From assembly GCA_014801815.1 (NCBI GenBank), contig JAAVDM010000049.1, positions 1 to 64,000 on the forward strand: 64,000 nt of DNA, given 5' to 3'. This DNA is from Bacteroides sp. (GTDB lineage: Bacteria > Bacteroidota > Bacteroidia > Bacteroidales > Muribaculaceae). Of the stretch, positions 29,564-41,085 are shown in pieces. The notes under the pieces are model-generated. The model did no database searches. It was not told where the DNA came from and saw only the letters and a program-made list of their open reading frames with translations. Both the position numbers and the translations under genes were made by a program. The first letter of the stretch is position 1. Each line of letters starts with the position of its first letter.

Positions 29564-30943
29564 TCAGAACGGGAAGTTGATACCGAAATTGAAAGCGCCG
29601 TTTGAGCTTAAAGGTACACCCTGCTTAGAAAGCTTACCTAACGTGTGGTCCATACCGGCGAACAGATTGAATCCTGTCAGATGGAGATTTAACAGCCAAC
29701 CGAAGCCGACACCGTAAGTACCGGCAGCCAGATTGACGTCTGCAGAGAAGCAGTCTACCGGATTGACATTAGCCGACAGACGGAACTGTGTCCATGTATA
29801 CGGGCCGTTTATATGAGTAGAGTTGAGCAAACCGAAATGCAGACGGCGGTATTCAGGCAGTTCCCACTGAGCGGCAAAGTTGAGAGTGGCGGCCAGAGCG
29901 CGTGTGCGTGAAGAGAGTTCACCGTTGTTATCAAGCTGATAGAGCTGTGCGAGATCATCGGTAAGGCGATCCCATTCATTATCGAATGAGTTGGCGGCGT
30001 CACCGTTGGCATTGAATGTGTACTTGTCAGTCTCGAATGTCTTTGTACCGTTGGTCGAAGCCCACTGTGTGGAACCCCAACTTATGAAACCCAAGTCAAG
30101 CACTGCAGCCGAGAACTTGAAATCGTTCCATTCATATTCCGCACCTAAGTCGAGACCCAGACCGAAACCCGAGAGTTTATAACCGTCATCAACATTACCG
30201 CCCGATACATACTCCTTGCCGGTCTGCTTGCTATGCTTCATATCGTAGCGGAAGCCCCCTATCGAAGTATAAATGTCAGCATTCGAGAGTATTGACCAAT
30301 TATCCTCACCGAGTATGAGTTTGGCTTCGTTAAAACGGAAGTCAACATTACCGCCTCCTAAGAGCACTTTCAGACTGGCACCGACACGCAGACCGGGCAC
30401 CTGAGTTATATCACGCGAATGATTAAGAGCCAGCTGTGCGTAGGCATGAGCGTTACCGAACATATTCTCTATGTCATAGGTAGCGTTAGAAATACCCTCC
30501 TTCGCCAGCGAGAAGAAAGCTCCGGGCACCGAAACATCGGCACTTGCCACAGCACTCAGCGACACGGCATTATAACCGCCGAAAGCATTGAAGCCGACCG
30601 TAATCAGGTCAATTTTCTCTATTGTACCGAAACGGTTTTTGTCTCCGAAACGACTCATAGCTTCCGAGGTACTGATACCGGGATTAGTAAACAGAACGGT
30701 CTTTCCGTTCAGATTATATATCACATCTTTGACATGCAGATTACCGTGAAAGTTGACGTTCAGGTTACCTAAAGCAGGGAACGAAACAAAACCTTTTTCG
30801 TTACCAAAGGCGGGGTTCATCTGGAAACGATAATCATAGTTATCCAGAAAGTAGCCTGAATAAGTTGTCTGGGCACTCATACCCGTGACGCTGCCGACGG
30901 CTACAGCGGCGCATATCATTATTTTCTTAAGGCAAGAATTCAT
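29564..30943 (-). CDS. outer-membrane beta-barrel-like protein (DUF5723-like)
   Basis: Signal peptide; QMNPAFGNEKGFVSFPALGNLNVNF; NFGINFPF C-terminus. Confidence 0.7.
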   Translation of the reverse strand: MNSCLKKIMICAAVAVGSVTGMSAQTTYSGYFLDNYDYRFQMNPAFGNEKGFVSFPALGNLNVNFHGNLHVKDVIYNLNGKTVLFTNPGISTSEAMSRFGDKNRFGTIEKIDLITVGFNAFGGYNAVSLSAVASADVSVPGAFFSLAKEGISNATYDIENMFGNAHAYAQLALNHSRDITQVPGLRVGASLKVLLGGGNVDFRFNEAKLILGEDNWSILSNADIYTSIGGFRYDMKHSKQTGKEYVSGGNVDDGYKLSGFGLGLDLGAEYEWNDFKFSAAVLDLGFISWGSTQWASTNGTKTFETDKYTFNANGDAANSFDNEWDRLTDDLAQLYQLDNNGELSSRTRALAATLNFAAQWELPEYRRLHFGLLNSTHINGPYTWTQFRLSANVNPVDCFSADVNLAAGTYGVGFGWLLNLHLTGFNLFAGMDHTLGKLSKQGVPLSSNGAFNFGINFPF

Positions 30944-30986
30944 AGTTTCTTAAATTCTGAAGAGTTAATTATTCTTATGCGTCCGC

Positions 30987-32756
30987 TCAGAATTTCTTGG
31001 TGTAGCTGCCGCTAACCTTTGCGCGGATATTTTTCAGGGTAAGAGTCTGCGAGGGAGAAAGTGCTTTCTCTGACTCATCAGGCTCGACAGTAGCTGTGAA
31101 AGTTATGCCGTCCAGATGCTGTACAGTGCCGTTAACACGGATAACAACTTCCTCATCTTTTGCATTGGCCGGTATCTCGGCGCCTACAATCGTGACTTCT
31201 GAAATCTGATTGCCGCTCTTATCTATCGGATAACCGGTGATATTGGCTTTCAGTGGCAGATCACTGTCTACCGACATAGATATTTCAAGTGTGGATATAG
31301 TTATGGCATCTACATCTTCATCATTCCAACCGTTTTCGGTCTTAGTGTAGACAATCTTTGAACCCACACCACTCTTCAGAGCAAGAGGAGCCACAAACTC
31401 CCAACTGCCTTCAAGAGCATTGAGATTGTGCCCGAGCCGGAAACCGTTTACAGCCTGCTCGAATATCTGCGGGTCAACGAGGTCAATGCCTATGCTCTTG
31501 GGCAGACCGTTACCGCTTATCACACTGCCAAGTGAAGTGAACGGTACATGTACGGGATTCGTATAACCGGTCGGTACTTGATCCGCAGCAGGCGACTCAG
31601 GTGAAAGACAGAAATTGTACGGGCCTGTCACACCCTTATTGTAGTTGACATCGAAGTAACCGTTATCAAGGCTGAAATACTTCTCCGGCTCACCGTCACG
31701 CACGGCGGTAAGTTGCAGACCGGTACGGTATTCAAGTTTCTCTTCAGCTACAGGATTGTTGACACTCAGATAAATCTGAGGATTGCTCAATACAAGATTC
31801 GTACCTTCCTGGGCAAGGAAGTCAGGCAGTTCGGCGAGTGAGATGGGAGAAATATTGAGGGCATCGCCTTCAAGCATATAGTGTATTCTGCCGGACACAG
31901 CCGTTACAGACAGTGGAGATATGGCATAATCGACATTTAGACTCACATTTTCCGGTACAGTCACGGCCGCATCAGTTTTAGGAGTCACAAGAAGAAGAGC
32001 ACTCTCAATATTTACATTAGAATTAAGTTCAAGAGAATGTCTGTTGTAGTCTATAGTACAGCCATTGTCGGCAAGATTTACACCTGACGCTTTAAGTGTG
32101 ATTGTGGCAACACCATTCTCAAGTTTAACCGAAGGAATCTCAAGACGTCCGTTATTATAGATACCGTCGGGTAAGACATTTGTTATCGTAAGTCCTTTAG
32201 GAAGGTCAAGCAAAAGATTCTGCAGCTCGATTTCAGCAATTTCAGTCACTTCCGGAGAAGCCGTAAATGTCAGAGCGATACTCAGTTCATCTGTAAACAG
32301 TTCAGTCAGCGATATTATAGCAGCATCAATATTTTCGGCGCGGTAAGAGATTGATTTTTCTATCGGCGCAGTCAATCCCAGGGTTAGAGAAGGAAGTTTG
32401 GCAGGAGCATTGTTACGGTTAGCTCCCACATTGAAGCTGACTGTCGTGGAAGATACTGAAGGGGCATTGGTCGAGAATGAAGGAATGTGTATAGGTTCAG
32501 ACGCGAATGTACCGCTCTCCTGTACAGCATAGAAGGTCTGTCCGCCGATAGTTATTTCCTTAATCTGGTCTTCCGGCTTAACATCAATAATGTCACCCAA
32601 AGTCACAACGTCAATATTGACGGGTAGCACAAGGTCATTTACCTTAAATTCACTGGTGGTATCAATGTCCGAGAGATCGTAATTGTCATCGATACAACCC
32701 GTCAGTGAAACCATCGCCAATAAAGGCAAACCTCCGTAGAGAAAAATACGTTTCAT
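30987..32756 (-). CDS. lipoprotein of unknown function, beta-rich
   Basis: Lipobox LLAMVSLTGC; intact 589-aa ORF. Confidence 0.7.
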   Translation of the reverse strand: MKRIFLYGGLPLLAMVSLTGCIDDNYDLSDIDTTSEFKVNDLVLPVNIDVVTLGDIIDVKPEDQIKEITIGGQTFYAVQESGTFASEPIHIPSFSTNAPSVSSTTVSFNVGANRNNAPAKLPSLTLGLTAPIEKSISYRAENIDAAIISLTELFTDELSIALTFTASPEVTEIAEIELQNLLLDLPKGLTITNVLPDGIYNNGRLEIPSVKLENGVATITLKASGVNLADNGCTIDYNRHSLELNSNVNIESALLLVTPKTDAAVTVPENVSLNVDYAISPLSVTAVSGRIHYMLEGDALNISPISLAELPDFLAQEGTNLVLSNPQIYLSVNNPVAEEKLEYRTGLQLTAVRDGEPEKYFSLDNGYFDVNYNKGVTGPYNFCLSPESPAADQVPTGYTNPVHVPFTSLGSVISGNGLPKSIGIDLVDPQIFEQAVNGFRLGHNLNALEGSWEFVAPLALKSGVGSKIVYTKTENGWNDEDVDAITISTLEISMSVDSDLPLKANITGYPIDKSGNQISEVTIVGAEIPANAKDEEVVIRVNGTVQHLDGITFTATVEPDESEKALSPSQTLTLKNIRAKVSGSYTKKF

Positions 32757-33151
32757 AAATTTGACAGTTAAGATAGTTACTATTGATTAGCCCCGATTTG
32801 TATAGGCAGGGCTTTGACATATATGTAAAGGTTATATATTATTTTATGCAAAATTAAACAAATTCTATATAATAACAAAACTCCGGACTTAAATTCACAG
32901 TTTTTCTGTCAGTATAAAACATGTCTAAATGGAAGAGGTTATCTTAGTTCTAATAAAAGAAGAAAAAGTAAAAGCAGGAAGGAAATCACATATAGTATGT
33001 GAAAAACACTTATCTTTGTAGAAAATTATGGCGATGAAGGGTAATATCAGCAAGACTGAAATCGCAGGAAATAATACGGCGAATCGGCGCCGGTGAAGGT
33101 GGCTGTCCGGAAAGACAATAATTATGAGTAGCACTTAAAAATAGAGAAATT

Positions 33152-33583
33152 ATGAAAAAGTATAGAAACGCCAGATATAGTTCACGTTGGGATTGCTTTA
33201 CGTGGGCCATCATCGGACTTGTTACGGTAGGCTGCATCATTCCTTATTTCTCGGATGATGGAATATGGCCGATAATTATATGTCTTGTGGCGTTGGCTTT
33301 TATTTTACTGACGTTTATCGGTATCTATTACAGGATTGACGAGGATAAACTAATAGTGTATACCTTCTTTGTTCCGACTGCTTATCCTATTGCAAAGATA
33401 AAAGAAATCAAGACTACTAAGAGTGTGCTGTCGGCACCGGCAGCCTCGTTGACACATCGCTTGGCAATCACTTTCACAGACCGTAAGATATTGAAAAGTA
33501 CTACCCCACTCATTATTTCGCCTGTTCGTCAGAAAGAGTTTATAAAACAACTCCTTATTATCAACCCTGAAATCAGTCATTAA
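33152..33583 (+). CDS. bacterial PH-domain membrane protein
   Basis: Two TM segments then YYRIDEDKLIVYTFFVPTAYPIAKIKEIKTTKS...ISPVRQKEFIKQLLIINPEI. Confidence 0.7.
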   Translation: MKKYRNARYSSRWDCFTWAIIGLVTVGCIIPYFSDDGIWPIIICLVALAFILLTFIGIYYRIDEDKLIVYTFFVPTAYPIAKIKEIKTTKSVLSAPAASLTHRLAITFTDRKILKSTTPLIISPVRQKEFIKQLLIINPEISH

Positions 33584-33680
33584 GCATTTAAGTCTGTCTG
33601 TCTCCGACAGACACTCTTACAAATTGAGGGCAAAGGGATAACGTTTCCAGTTTCCAAAGAAGCAAATGCAGATTACACGA

Positions 33681-33749
33681 TTTTGCTGATGTGGGGAAAT
33701 TTCGCCGCCGCGAAATTCGCGGCGGCGAAATTTCCCCACATCAGCAAAA
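33681..33749. repeat. perfect 69-nt palindrome (34-nt arms, 1-nt centre)
   Basis: TTTTGCTGATGTGGGGAAATTTCGCCGCCGCGAA-A-TTCGCGGCGGCGAAATTTCCCCACATCAGCAAAA. Confidence 0.97.
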
Positions 33750-33828
33750 CTATATATATTTGCACCTTATACTTTCACAGAAGCCGGTGAAAGAGAAAGA
33801 GTTCCCAATCAATCTATAAATACCATAC

Positions 33829-34527
33829 ATGAAATTTCATAACAGAGAAAAAGAACTGAAACAACTGGCGGAAATTCGTCAGCGTTCATTCGATAACCCC
33901 TCTCAGCTTACGGTAATCACCGGTCGCAGACGTATCGGAAAGACCAAGCTAATACTGAAAAACTGTGAAGATACACCTACAGTATATCTTTTTGTAAGCC
34001 GTAACAATGAGGCAGTTTTATGTCAGATGTTTGCCCAATCAGTCACAAATAGTCTCAACATACCGTTTCCAAAAGGAATAAGCTCATTCGTTGAACTGTT
34101 TGCCCAGATAATGATAATCGGACGAAGTGAGAATTTCAATCTTGTGATAGACGAATTTCAAGAACTGTATAATATTAATCCGGGTATATTCAGCGGTATA
34201 CAGGATATCTGGGACAGATTTAAAGACAGTACCCACGTCAATTTCATAGCCTCCGGTTCTGTTTATACCCTTATGCACAAAATATTTCTGGATTATAACG
34301 AGCCTCTGTACGGACGTTGTGATACGGTTATGAAGATACGGCCATTCGATACCTCAGTCCTCAGAGAAATTCTGCAAGAGCATTATGAGGATTATACAGC
34401 TGAAGTAAAACGGCAAAGTAAAAATTTCCGACCCGAACAGTTCAAAGCAAAAATCGAACACTTGCGTCATAAAGTTCTATCTGATTACAGCATTGAATCA
34501 ACTCTACTGACACTTGAGGATATGTAG
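33829..34527 (+). pseudogene. archaeal-type AAA ATPase, C-terminally truncated
   Basis: NREKELKQL...VITGRRRIGKTKLI; LVIDEFQEL; FIASGSVYTLM; lacks the usual C-terminal half. Confidence 0.72.
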
Positions 34528-34554
34528 GTAACAGAGGATATAGAATAGTCTGCC

Positions 34555-34640
34555 ATAACCTTCACGGCATTGTCACCTACTGTGACCACATACACACCTT
34601 GAGCCAAAGATAACTGCACTTCATCAGTTACTTTATCACA
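34555..34640 (-). pseudogene. remnant of T9SS C-terminal sorting domain
   Basis: Minus-strand translation KVTDEVQLSLAQGVYVVTVGDNAVKVMAD, no intact ORF. Confidence 0.6.
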
Positions 34641-34780
34641 ACTTATTCATTCTCTCTTGACGAGGCATGGAATCCCGATGAAATGGAAGTTGTGACTTTT
34701 GTCAACAACTATGACAGTGAAAACGTCACTAATAACGCTATCAACAATGTAGAATCCTGGCGTATCTCAACCGCACTGTT
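34636..34780 (+). pseudogene. remnant of Omp28-like protein C-terminus
   Basis: ITTYSFSLDEAWNPDEMEVVTFVNNYDSENVTNNAINNVESW resembles YEYSCEFNLSQLWVRENLQIVAFIGNYNSQNAAD in ORF 51978-53765. Confidence 0.6.
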
Positions 34781-34869
34781 AAATAGCATTTTCATCATCA
34801 CTTTAAACGTCACTACATATTACGGGAATATGGACTATAATTATGTACCGAAAGAACAAAATTTTTAGC

Positions 34870-34877
34870 TAATTTTG
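34870..34877 (+). promoter_or_regulatory. candidate -7 box TAATTTTG upstream of GT90 gene
   Basis: TAnnTTTG 30 nt upstream of ATG 34907. Confidence 0.35.
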
Positions 34878-34906
34878 CCTGAAGTTAACAAGATTGACCG
34901 GACAGA

Positions 34907-35890
34907 ATGGAAAACTCAGCTACTAAGGGAAAGATAAAGCGTCAGAACAATCAGCTGTATTACCTTGCGGGAATATGGCGTACCGATCTGTTGCCCCGTT
35001 GGGTGAAGCGGCTTAAACGACAGCTTTGTCTGCGGGGATGGGAAAAACGTCCGGACGTAACCTATATACGTGACCGTGTTGAATACTACTGTCGGGTCAG
35101 ACCCGGCAGCAGGACTATGCAGCAGGATATACCGGGTCAGCACGCATACTGCGTAGGGGATTTCTCACGGCATGGTATGGGCAGTCATTATTATTACGAC
35201 ATGGGACGGTATGTGAAATCATTTGACCCGTCATTACAGATGGCTTGCTTCACGTGTGACATCTTTTTCAATCCCGATGGCCCAAATCTGATGAAAGGCC
35301 GACGTCTCGACTCTCGCCGCGACAACTGCGCGTTGCTCAATCTTGACTCCCGCCGACACTTTATGAAAGTGTATGACTCCATACCGTTTGCCGAAAAGAA
35401 ACCGGTACTGTTCTTTCGCGGTGATATAACCGGCAAACCTCACAGAATAGCATTTTTCGAGCGCTGGGCTGATAATCCGTTGTTTGATTTGGGCGATACA
35501 TCACCAAATTCCACTACACCTTGGGTCAAACCTAAAGTCTCGATACCCGAACACTTCACATATCAATTTATACTATGTCTTGAGGGTAACGATGTCGCTT
35601 CGGCTCTGCAATGGGTAATGGCTTCAAATTGTGTTCCAGTAATGACACGCCCAACTGTCGAAGGGTGGCTTATGCACGGACGCTTGAAACCCGGAGTACA
35701 TTATATCGAGATAGCAGACGACTACAGCGATGTAGCCGAAAAGATAGCATGGTACACCTCTCACCCTGACGAGGCTGCACGCATAGCCGAAGAATCACGA
35801 CGTTGGGCCGAACAGTTCAGTGACCGCAGGCGCGAGAACATCATTTCTTATCTGGTAGTGGATCGCTTTCTGAAAGCGGTCAATTCCTGA
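34907..35890 (+). CDS. glycosyltransferase family 90 / CAP10-like
   Basis: FFRGDITGKPHRIAFFERW; FILCLEGNDVASALQWVMASNCVPVM. Confidence 0.85.
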   Translation: MENSATKGKIKRQNNQLYYLAGIWRTDLLPRWVKRLKRQLCLRGWEKRPDVTYIRDRVEYYCRVRPGSRTMQQDIPGQHAYCVGDFSRHGMGSHYYYDMGRYVKSFDPSLQMACFTCDIFFNPDGPNLMKGRRLDSRRDNCALLNLDSRRHFMKVYDSIPFAEKKPVLFFRGDITGKPHRIAFFERWADNPLFDLGDTSPNSTTPWVKPKVSIPEHFTYQFILCLEGNDVASALQWVMASNCVPVMTRPTVEGWLMHGRLKPGVHYIEIADDYSDVAEKIAWYTSHPDEAARIAEESRRWAEQFSDRRRENIISYLVVDRFLKAVNS

Positions 35891-35922
35891 GAATCTTCCG
35901 TTTTATTAACTATATAAAAACT

Positions 35923-35967
35923 AAAAAGAGCCGCCGACAGCATCTGTTTGCTGTCAGCGGCTCTTTT
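35923..35967. terminator. bidirectional hairpin terminator
   Basis: AAAAAGAGCCGCCGACAGCA...TGCTGTCAGCGGCTCTTTT between convergent genes. Confidence 0.8.
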
Positions 35968-35991
35968 ATTTCAATAAATCAGAATTACTCT

Positions 35992-37608
35992 TTACTTCTC
36001 CTCGGGAAGATGAGGACCGGCTACTACAAGAGCCTTACCTGCTTCGTTCCATTCGAACTTCTTGAAGTTCTTGATGAACATGGCAGCCAACTTCTCAGCC
36101 TTGGCAGTCCACTCGGCAGGATCAGCATAAGTGTCGCGGGGGTCGAGAATCTTCGGGTCTACGCCGGGCAGTTCGGTAGGCACAACGAAGTCGAAGATAG
36201 GAATTTCCTTAGTAGGAGCCTTCAGAATCGAGCCGTCGAGGATAGCGTCGATAATACCACGAGTATCGCGGATAGAGATACGCTTGCCTGTACCGTTCCA
36301 ACCTGTGTTGACCAAATAAGCCTTAGCACCGCTCTTCTGCATCTTCTTAACCAGTTCCTCAGCATACTTTGTGGGGTGCAGCTCAAGGAAAGCCTGACCG
36401 AAGCAAGCCGAGAATGTCGGAGTCGGCTCTGTGATACCGCGCTCTGTACCTGCAAGCTTCGAAGTAAAGCCAGACAGGAAGTAGTACTTGGTCTGATCAG
36501 CAGACAGAATAGATACCGGAGGCAGAACGCCGAAGGCGTCAGCCGACAGGAAGATTACATTCTTGGCGTCGGGACCGGCAGATACGGGAGCCACGATGCT
36601 CTCGATATGGTTGATAGGATAAGAAACACGGGTATTCTCGGTAACGCTCTTGTCAGCGAAATCAATCTTACCGTTCTCGTCTACAGTTACGTTCTCAAGA
36701 AGAGCGTCACGGCAGATAGCCTTATAGATATCAGGCTCGCTGTCCTTGTCAAGGTTGATAACCTTAGCATAACAGCCACCCTCATAGTTGAAGACACCAT
36801 TATCGTCCCAACCGTGTTCGTCGTCACCAATCAGCAGACGCTTCGGGTCGGTTGACAGAGTTGTCTTACCTGTACCTGACAGACCGAAGAAGATAGCAGT
36901 GTTCTTGCCTTCCTTATCAGTGTTGGCCGAGCAGTGCATCGAAGCGATACCCTGCTGGGGCAGATAATAGTTCATCATAGAGAACATACCTTTCTTCATC
37001 TCGCCGCCGTACCATGTGTTGATGATAACCTGCTCCTTAGAAGTAGTGTTGAACACAACGGCAGTCTCAGAGTTGAGGCCGAGTTCCTTATAGTTCTCAA
37101 CCTTAGCCTTCGAAGCGTTGTAAACTATGAAATCAGGCTTGAAGTCCTTGAGTTCCTCCTCGCTGGGAGCGATGAACATGTTGGTTACGAAATGAGCCTG
37201 CCATGCAACTTCCATGATGAAACGCACAGCCATACGAGTGTCCTTGTTGGCACCGCAGAAACGGTCTACAACATAGAGCTTCTTGCCCGAAAGTTCCTTT
37301 ACGGCTATTTCCTTAACAGCTTCCCAGGTCTTTTCAGTAACAGGCTTGTTATCGTTGGGATATTCTTCAGTTGTCCACCAAACTTTATCTTTCGAGTTGT
37401 CATCGAGTACGATGAACTTGTCCTTAGGCGAACGGCCGGTATATACACCGGTCATTACGTTGACAGCGCCGAGTTCTGTCACAACACCCTTCTCGAAGCC
37501 TTCGAGCGAAGGATCAGTCTCTGCCTTGAACAGTTCCTCGTAAGAAGGATTATAAATTACCTCCTTGACATCTTTAATGCCATACTGAGCCAAATCGATT
37601 GTTGCCAT
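35992..37608 (-). CDS. pckA: ATP-dependent phosphoenolpyruvate carboxykinase
   Basis: [44 protein letters not shown]. Confidence 0.97.
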   Translation of the reverse strand: MATIDLAQYGIKDVKEVIYNPSYEELFKAETDPSLEGFEKGVVTELGAVNVMTGVYTGRSPKDKFIVLDDNSKDKVWWTTEEYPNDNKPVTEKTWEAVKEIAVKELSGKKLYVVDRFCGANKDTRMAVRFIMEVAWQAHFVTNMFIAPSEEELKDFKPDFIVYNASKAKVENYKELGLNSETAVVFNTTSKEQVIINTWYGGEMKKGMFSMMNYYLPQQGIASMHCSANTDKEGKNTAIFFGLSGTGKTTLSTDPKRLLIGDDEHGWDDNGVFNYEGGCYAKVINLDKDSEPDIYKAICRDALLENVTVDENGKIDFADKSVTENTRVSYPINHIESIVAPVSAGPDAKNVIFLSADAFGVLPPVSILSADQTKYYFLSGFTSKLAGTERGITEPTPTFSACFGQAFLELHPTKYAEELVKKMQKSGAKAYLVNTGWNGTGKRISIRDTRGIIDAILDGSILKAPTKEIPIFDFVVPTELPGVDPKILDPRDTYADPAEWTAKAEKLAAMFIKNFKKFEWNEAGKALVVAGPHLPEEK

Positions 37609-37706
37609 AGAATTTAATATGTTTTTTTAATTGTGTTATATACGGTTCATAGGGTTCCTCTTACGAACCCTTACCTGTAGAACAAACTTTCTGCCTATTT
37701 CAGTTA

Positions 37707-37714
37707 CAAATTTA
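37707..37714 (-). promoter_or_regulatory. candidate -7 box TAAATTTG for pckA
   Basis: CAAATTTA on + strand ~100 nt upstream of start. Confidence 0.35.
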
Positions 37715-37893
37715 ACAATTATTTTTGAGATTGGCCGATTATTGCCTGAAGTTTCGTATTTGCAACCCTCCTAATTAACCTATGTTAGTATTTACAACAC
37801 ATTTATTAACATATTTTTTGTGCCTATGCAACCGGGTGAATCCGGACGCAGAGGCACAAAAATATGCTATTATGATATCAAGTAACTCTTAAC

Positions 37894-39186
37894 TCAGACC
37901 ACACGCAGCAGATAATAATTCTTCTTGCCGCGCTGCACAAGTATATACTTGCCGTCAAGCAGACTTTCGGCACCTACTACCGTTGCCGGGTCAGTCACTT
38001 TTTCCTTATTAATCGACACACCGCCGCCCTGTACCATCTTTCGGGCCTCGCCCTTGGAAGGGAACACAGATGTCTTGCCGGCAAGAAGTTCAAGCAACGG
38101 AATCCCTGCCTCTATATCGGTGCGTGCCACCTCAAACTGAGGCACACCCTCAAACACATCAAGCAGCGTTTTCTCGTCAAGTGACAGCAGTGCCTCGCGG
38201 GCCTGATTGCTGAACAGTATCTGCGATGCCTCGACAGCGGCTTTGTACGCCTCTTCGCCATGTACCATCTCGGTGACTTCTTTGGCGAGACGCTTCTGCA
38301 GCGGACGGCGACCGGGGTCGGCGGCATGTTTGGCGGCAAGCGCTTCTATTTCCTCTTTCGTGAGGAAAGTAAATATCTTCAGATACTTCTCGGCGTCTGC
38401 ATCGCTGACATTAAGCCAGAACTGATAGAACTTGTAAGGTGAGGTATAACGTGCGTCAAGCCATACATTACCGCTCTCGGTCTTACCGAATTTACCGCCG
38501 TCAGCCTTGGTTATCAGCGGACAGGTCAGAGCGAATACTTCACCGCCTGTCTTGCGGCGTATCAGCTCGGACCCTGTGGTTATATTACCCCATTGGTCCG
38601 AACCGCCGAGCTGCAGTTTGCAGCCCTTCTCCTGATAGAGATGCAGAAAGTCGAAGCCTTGCAGCAGCTGGTACGTAAACTCGGTGAAACTCAGACCGTC
38701 GCGGGCCTCACCGTTAAGACGTTTCTGTACCGAATCCTTGGCCATCATATAATTTACGGTTATATGCTTGCCGATTTCACGGGCAAAGTCAAGGAAAGTC
38801 ACATCTTTGGTCCAGTCGTAGTTATTGACCAGCTCGGCACGGTTGGGAGCGTCACTGTCAAAGTCAAGGAAGCGTGAAAGCTGTTTTTTGATAGCCTCCT
38901 GATTATGACGCAGAGTGGCCTCATCAAGCAGATTGCGCTCCGCACTTTTGCCCGAGGGGTCACCTATCATACCTGTGGCACCACCCACAAGAGCAAGCGG
39001 TTTATGGCCGCAGCGCTGAAAATGACGCAGCATCATCACGCCGCACAGGTGACCGATATGCAGACTGTCGGCCGTGGGGTCTATACCTAAATAGGCGGTT
39101 GTCATCTCCTTACGGAGCTGTTCTTCTGTACCCGGCATCATGGTGTGTATCATACCGCGCCAGGTGAGTTCATCTATGAAATCCAT
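37894..39186 (-). CDS. tyrS: tyrosyl-tRNA synthetase
   Basis: [22 protein letters not shown] (KMSKS-equivalent), C-terminal S4 domain. Confidence 0.96.
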   Translation of the reverse strand: MDFIDELTWRGMIHTMMPGTEEQLRKEMTTAYLGIDPTADSLHIGHLCGVMMLRHFQRCGHKPLALVGGATGMIGDPSGKSAERNLLDEATLRHNQEAIKKQLSRFLDFDSDAPNRAELVNNYDWTKDVTFLDFAREIGKHITVNYMMAKDSVQKRLNGEARDGLSFTEFTYQLLQGFDFLHLYQEKGCKLQLGGSDQWGNITTGSELIRRKTGGEVFALTCPLITKADGGKFGKTESGNVWLDARYTSPYKFYQFWLNVSDADAEKYLKIFTFLTKEEIEALAAKHAADPGRRPLQKRLAKEVTEMVHGEEAYKAAVEASQILFSNQAREALLSLDEKTLLDVFEGVPQFEVARTDIEAGIPLLELLAGKTSVFPSKGEARKMVQGGGVSINKEKVTDPATVVGAESLLDGKYILVQRGKKNYYLLRVV

Positions 39187-39243
39187 TTGTCTTATTATGT
39201 CTTTCTATGTTTTTTACGGTTAGTGAAGTATCGTTCCGGAGGC

Positions 39244-40242
39244 TCAGTGTGCCAACAGATAGTTGGTAAGAGTCTGTCCGACAGCTTTCAGTGTGGCGGG
39301 GTCTATATTGTCAAGATTGTCAGACACGGTATGCCACGTCGGATTGAACCCATCGCCGGGACGATAATCAATTATGTCAATGGCGGGGATACCGCCTTCG
39401 ATAAGCTTAACATGGTCATCAGTGACGGCACCGCCCATACGGTTGGGGAAATAATCGCCATAACCGGCGGCACGCGCCGTAGCCCACACGGCGTCAGCGA
39501 TACCGGGAGCAGACTTCTGCGAGAAATATTCACGACAGAAAGTGGCATTCTTTCCTCCCACCATATCGAGCAATATAGCGGCCGAAGGACGATAGTTGCC
39601 GCCGTCAGGCAGATGAGCCATGAAATACTGTGCGCCCAGCGCCCATGAATCATCGTCATTTGTAGTACCCCAGTCCTCAGCGTCAAGGAAAAGAATGTCT
39701 ATGCCGCGACTGCTTCCCGACTCCTTTATAAGACGTGCGATTTCAAGCAACACGGCCACACCGCTTGCTCCGTCGTTGGCACCGTCTACAGCATCGTTAT
39801 GACGTTTGCTGTCAGGGTCTTCATCCGCCCACGGTCTGCAGTCCCAGTGAGCTAACAGAAGCACACGGTCATCGGCCGAAGGGTTGAAACGTCCCATTAT
39901 ATTTGTGGCCATAAGCTGCGTGCCGTCAAAAGCGGTCAGGGTTGCTTTCTGTTCAGTCACCACTGCACCATGCCGTGTAAGTTCGGATGCCAGCCACTGT
40001 CCCGTGAGACGGTGGGCATCTGTGTTAGGCACACGGGGGCCGAAGTCCACCTGACGTTTCAGATAGGCATAGGCACTGTCAGCTTCGAATACCGGCGGCG
40101 GTACTGTTTCCGGTTCTACAGCGGTGCTGTCGGCAGCCGCTTTTCCGCCCGTAGCCGCACAGCCGGCCAAAGACAAGGCCGAAAGCACTGCCACTACGAT
40201 ACGTCTGTATAGTTTCATATTCATAAATCTGTATAACTCCAA
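39244..40242 (-). CDS. M28 family peptidase / glutaminyl-cyclase-like lipoprotein
   Basis: Lipobox LSLAGC; LLAHWDCRPWADED, GANDGASGVAVLLEIAR, DAEDWG. Confidence 0.88.
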   Translation of the reverse strand: MELYRFMNMKLYRRIVVAVLSALSLAGCAATGGKAAADSTAVEPETVPPPVFEADSAYAYLKRQVDFGPRVPNTDAHRLTGQWLASELTRHGAVVTEQKATLTAFDGTQLMATNIMGRFNPSADDRVLLLAHWDCRPWADEDPDSKRHNDAVDGANDGASGVAVLLEIARLIKESGSSRGIDILFLDAEDWGTTNDDDSWALGAQYFMAHLPDGGNYRPSAAILLDMVGGKNATFCREYFSQKSAPGIADAVWATARAAGYGDYFPNRMGGAVTDDHVKLIEGGIPAIDIIDYRPGDGFNPTWHTVSDNLDNIDPATLKAVGQTLTNYLLAH

Positions 40243-40248
40243 ACCATA

Positions 40249-41085
40249 TCAATGCTCCCGGATATCCTGTTTACGCTGGGATTTCCCGCCTGCAGGCTTG
40301 TGAGAACCGTCGGAACGATAACGGTCATGAAACTCAGGCATGACATGGCGTTCGTGCATTTTTGCAAGAGTCAGAAACTTATAGTAAGCCTTATTACGTG
40401 CCGTTATATATCCTGCCACACCCATAGTCCAGGCTCCTTTAAGTATATAGTTCTTTAAGAAACATACCCAAGGCTTGCCCCAGAGTTCTATCAATGACAC
40501 CGGGCGTGAAACAGTCCGTGACACCTCGGCATTAGAATATGTATTGGTTCTTGTCACCTGAGTGGTCAGATTATGCGGCAGATGTATCAGAGCAAGCTCC
40601 TTGCGTGCCGGAGGTATACGCAGTACCTCACCCTTTATAATCGGTACAGCATGTATCGTAGGGGGCCAATTGACACAGCTCTTGTCGAAGAAACGCAACT
40701 GATAGTCCGGATAGCTTGACGGGTCAAAGCGACTAAGTATATGATTCTTGCGCGGTATGAATATACCCTTTACTGAACCGGGGTCCTTAATGAAATCATA
40801 GAGATAATCTCTGAGTTCGGGAGTCACAAGCTCATCGGCATCAACTACCAGCACCCACTGCGAGCGGGCAGTATATATGGCGGTCATGCGGGCAGGTTCA
40901 CAATAATTATAGTCACCTTTCGGGAAGGTTACTACACGTGCACCGAGGCGTCCGGCCAGTTCGGGAGTACCATCGGTTGATTCCATGTCGCATACTACTA
41001 TCTCATCAAAGCCGCGCAGGTTATCAAAGACGCGTTCCAGATGTTCGGTAGCATTGTAAGTGTTTATGACTGCTGATATAGCCAT
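40249..41085 (-). CDS. glycosyltransferase family 2
   Basis: AVINTYNATEHLERVFDNLRGFDEIVVCDMESTDGTPELA; VVDADELV. Confidence 0.9.
   Translation of the reverse strand: MAISAVINTYNATEHLERVFDNLRGFDEIVVCDMESTDGTPELAGRLGARVVTFPKGDYNYCEPARMTAIYTARSQWVLVVDADELVTPELRDYLYDFIKDPGSVKGIFIPRKNHILSRFDPSSYPDYQLRFFDKSCVNWPPTIHAVPIIKGEVLRIPPARKELALIHLPHNLTTQVTRTNTYSNAEVSRTVSRPVSLIELWGKPWVCFLKNYILKGAWTMGVAGYITARNKAYYKFLTLAKMHERHVMPEFHDRYRSDGSHKPAGGKSQRKQDIREH

Noticed and set aside
36010-37617. Long plus-strand ORFs antisense to pckA (281 and 227 aa)
   Set aside because: Shadow ORFs from codon bias of the strongly supported pckA gene.
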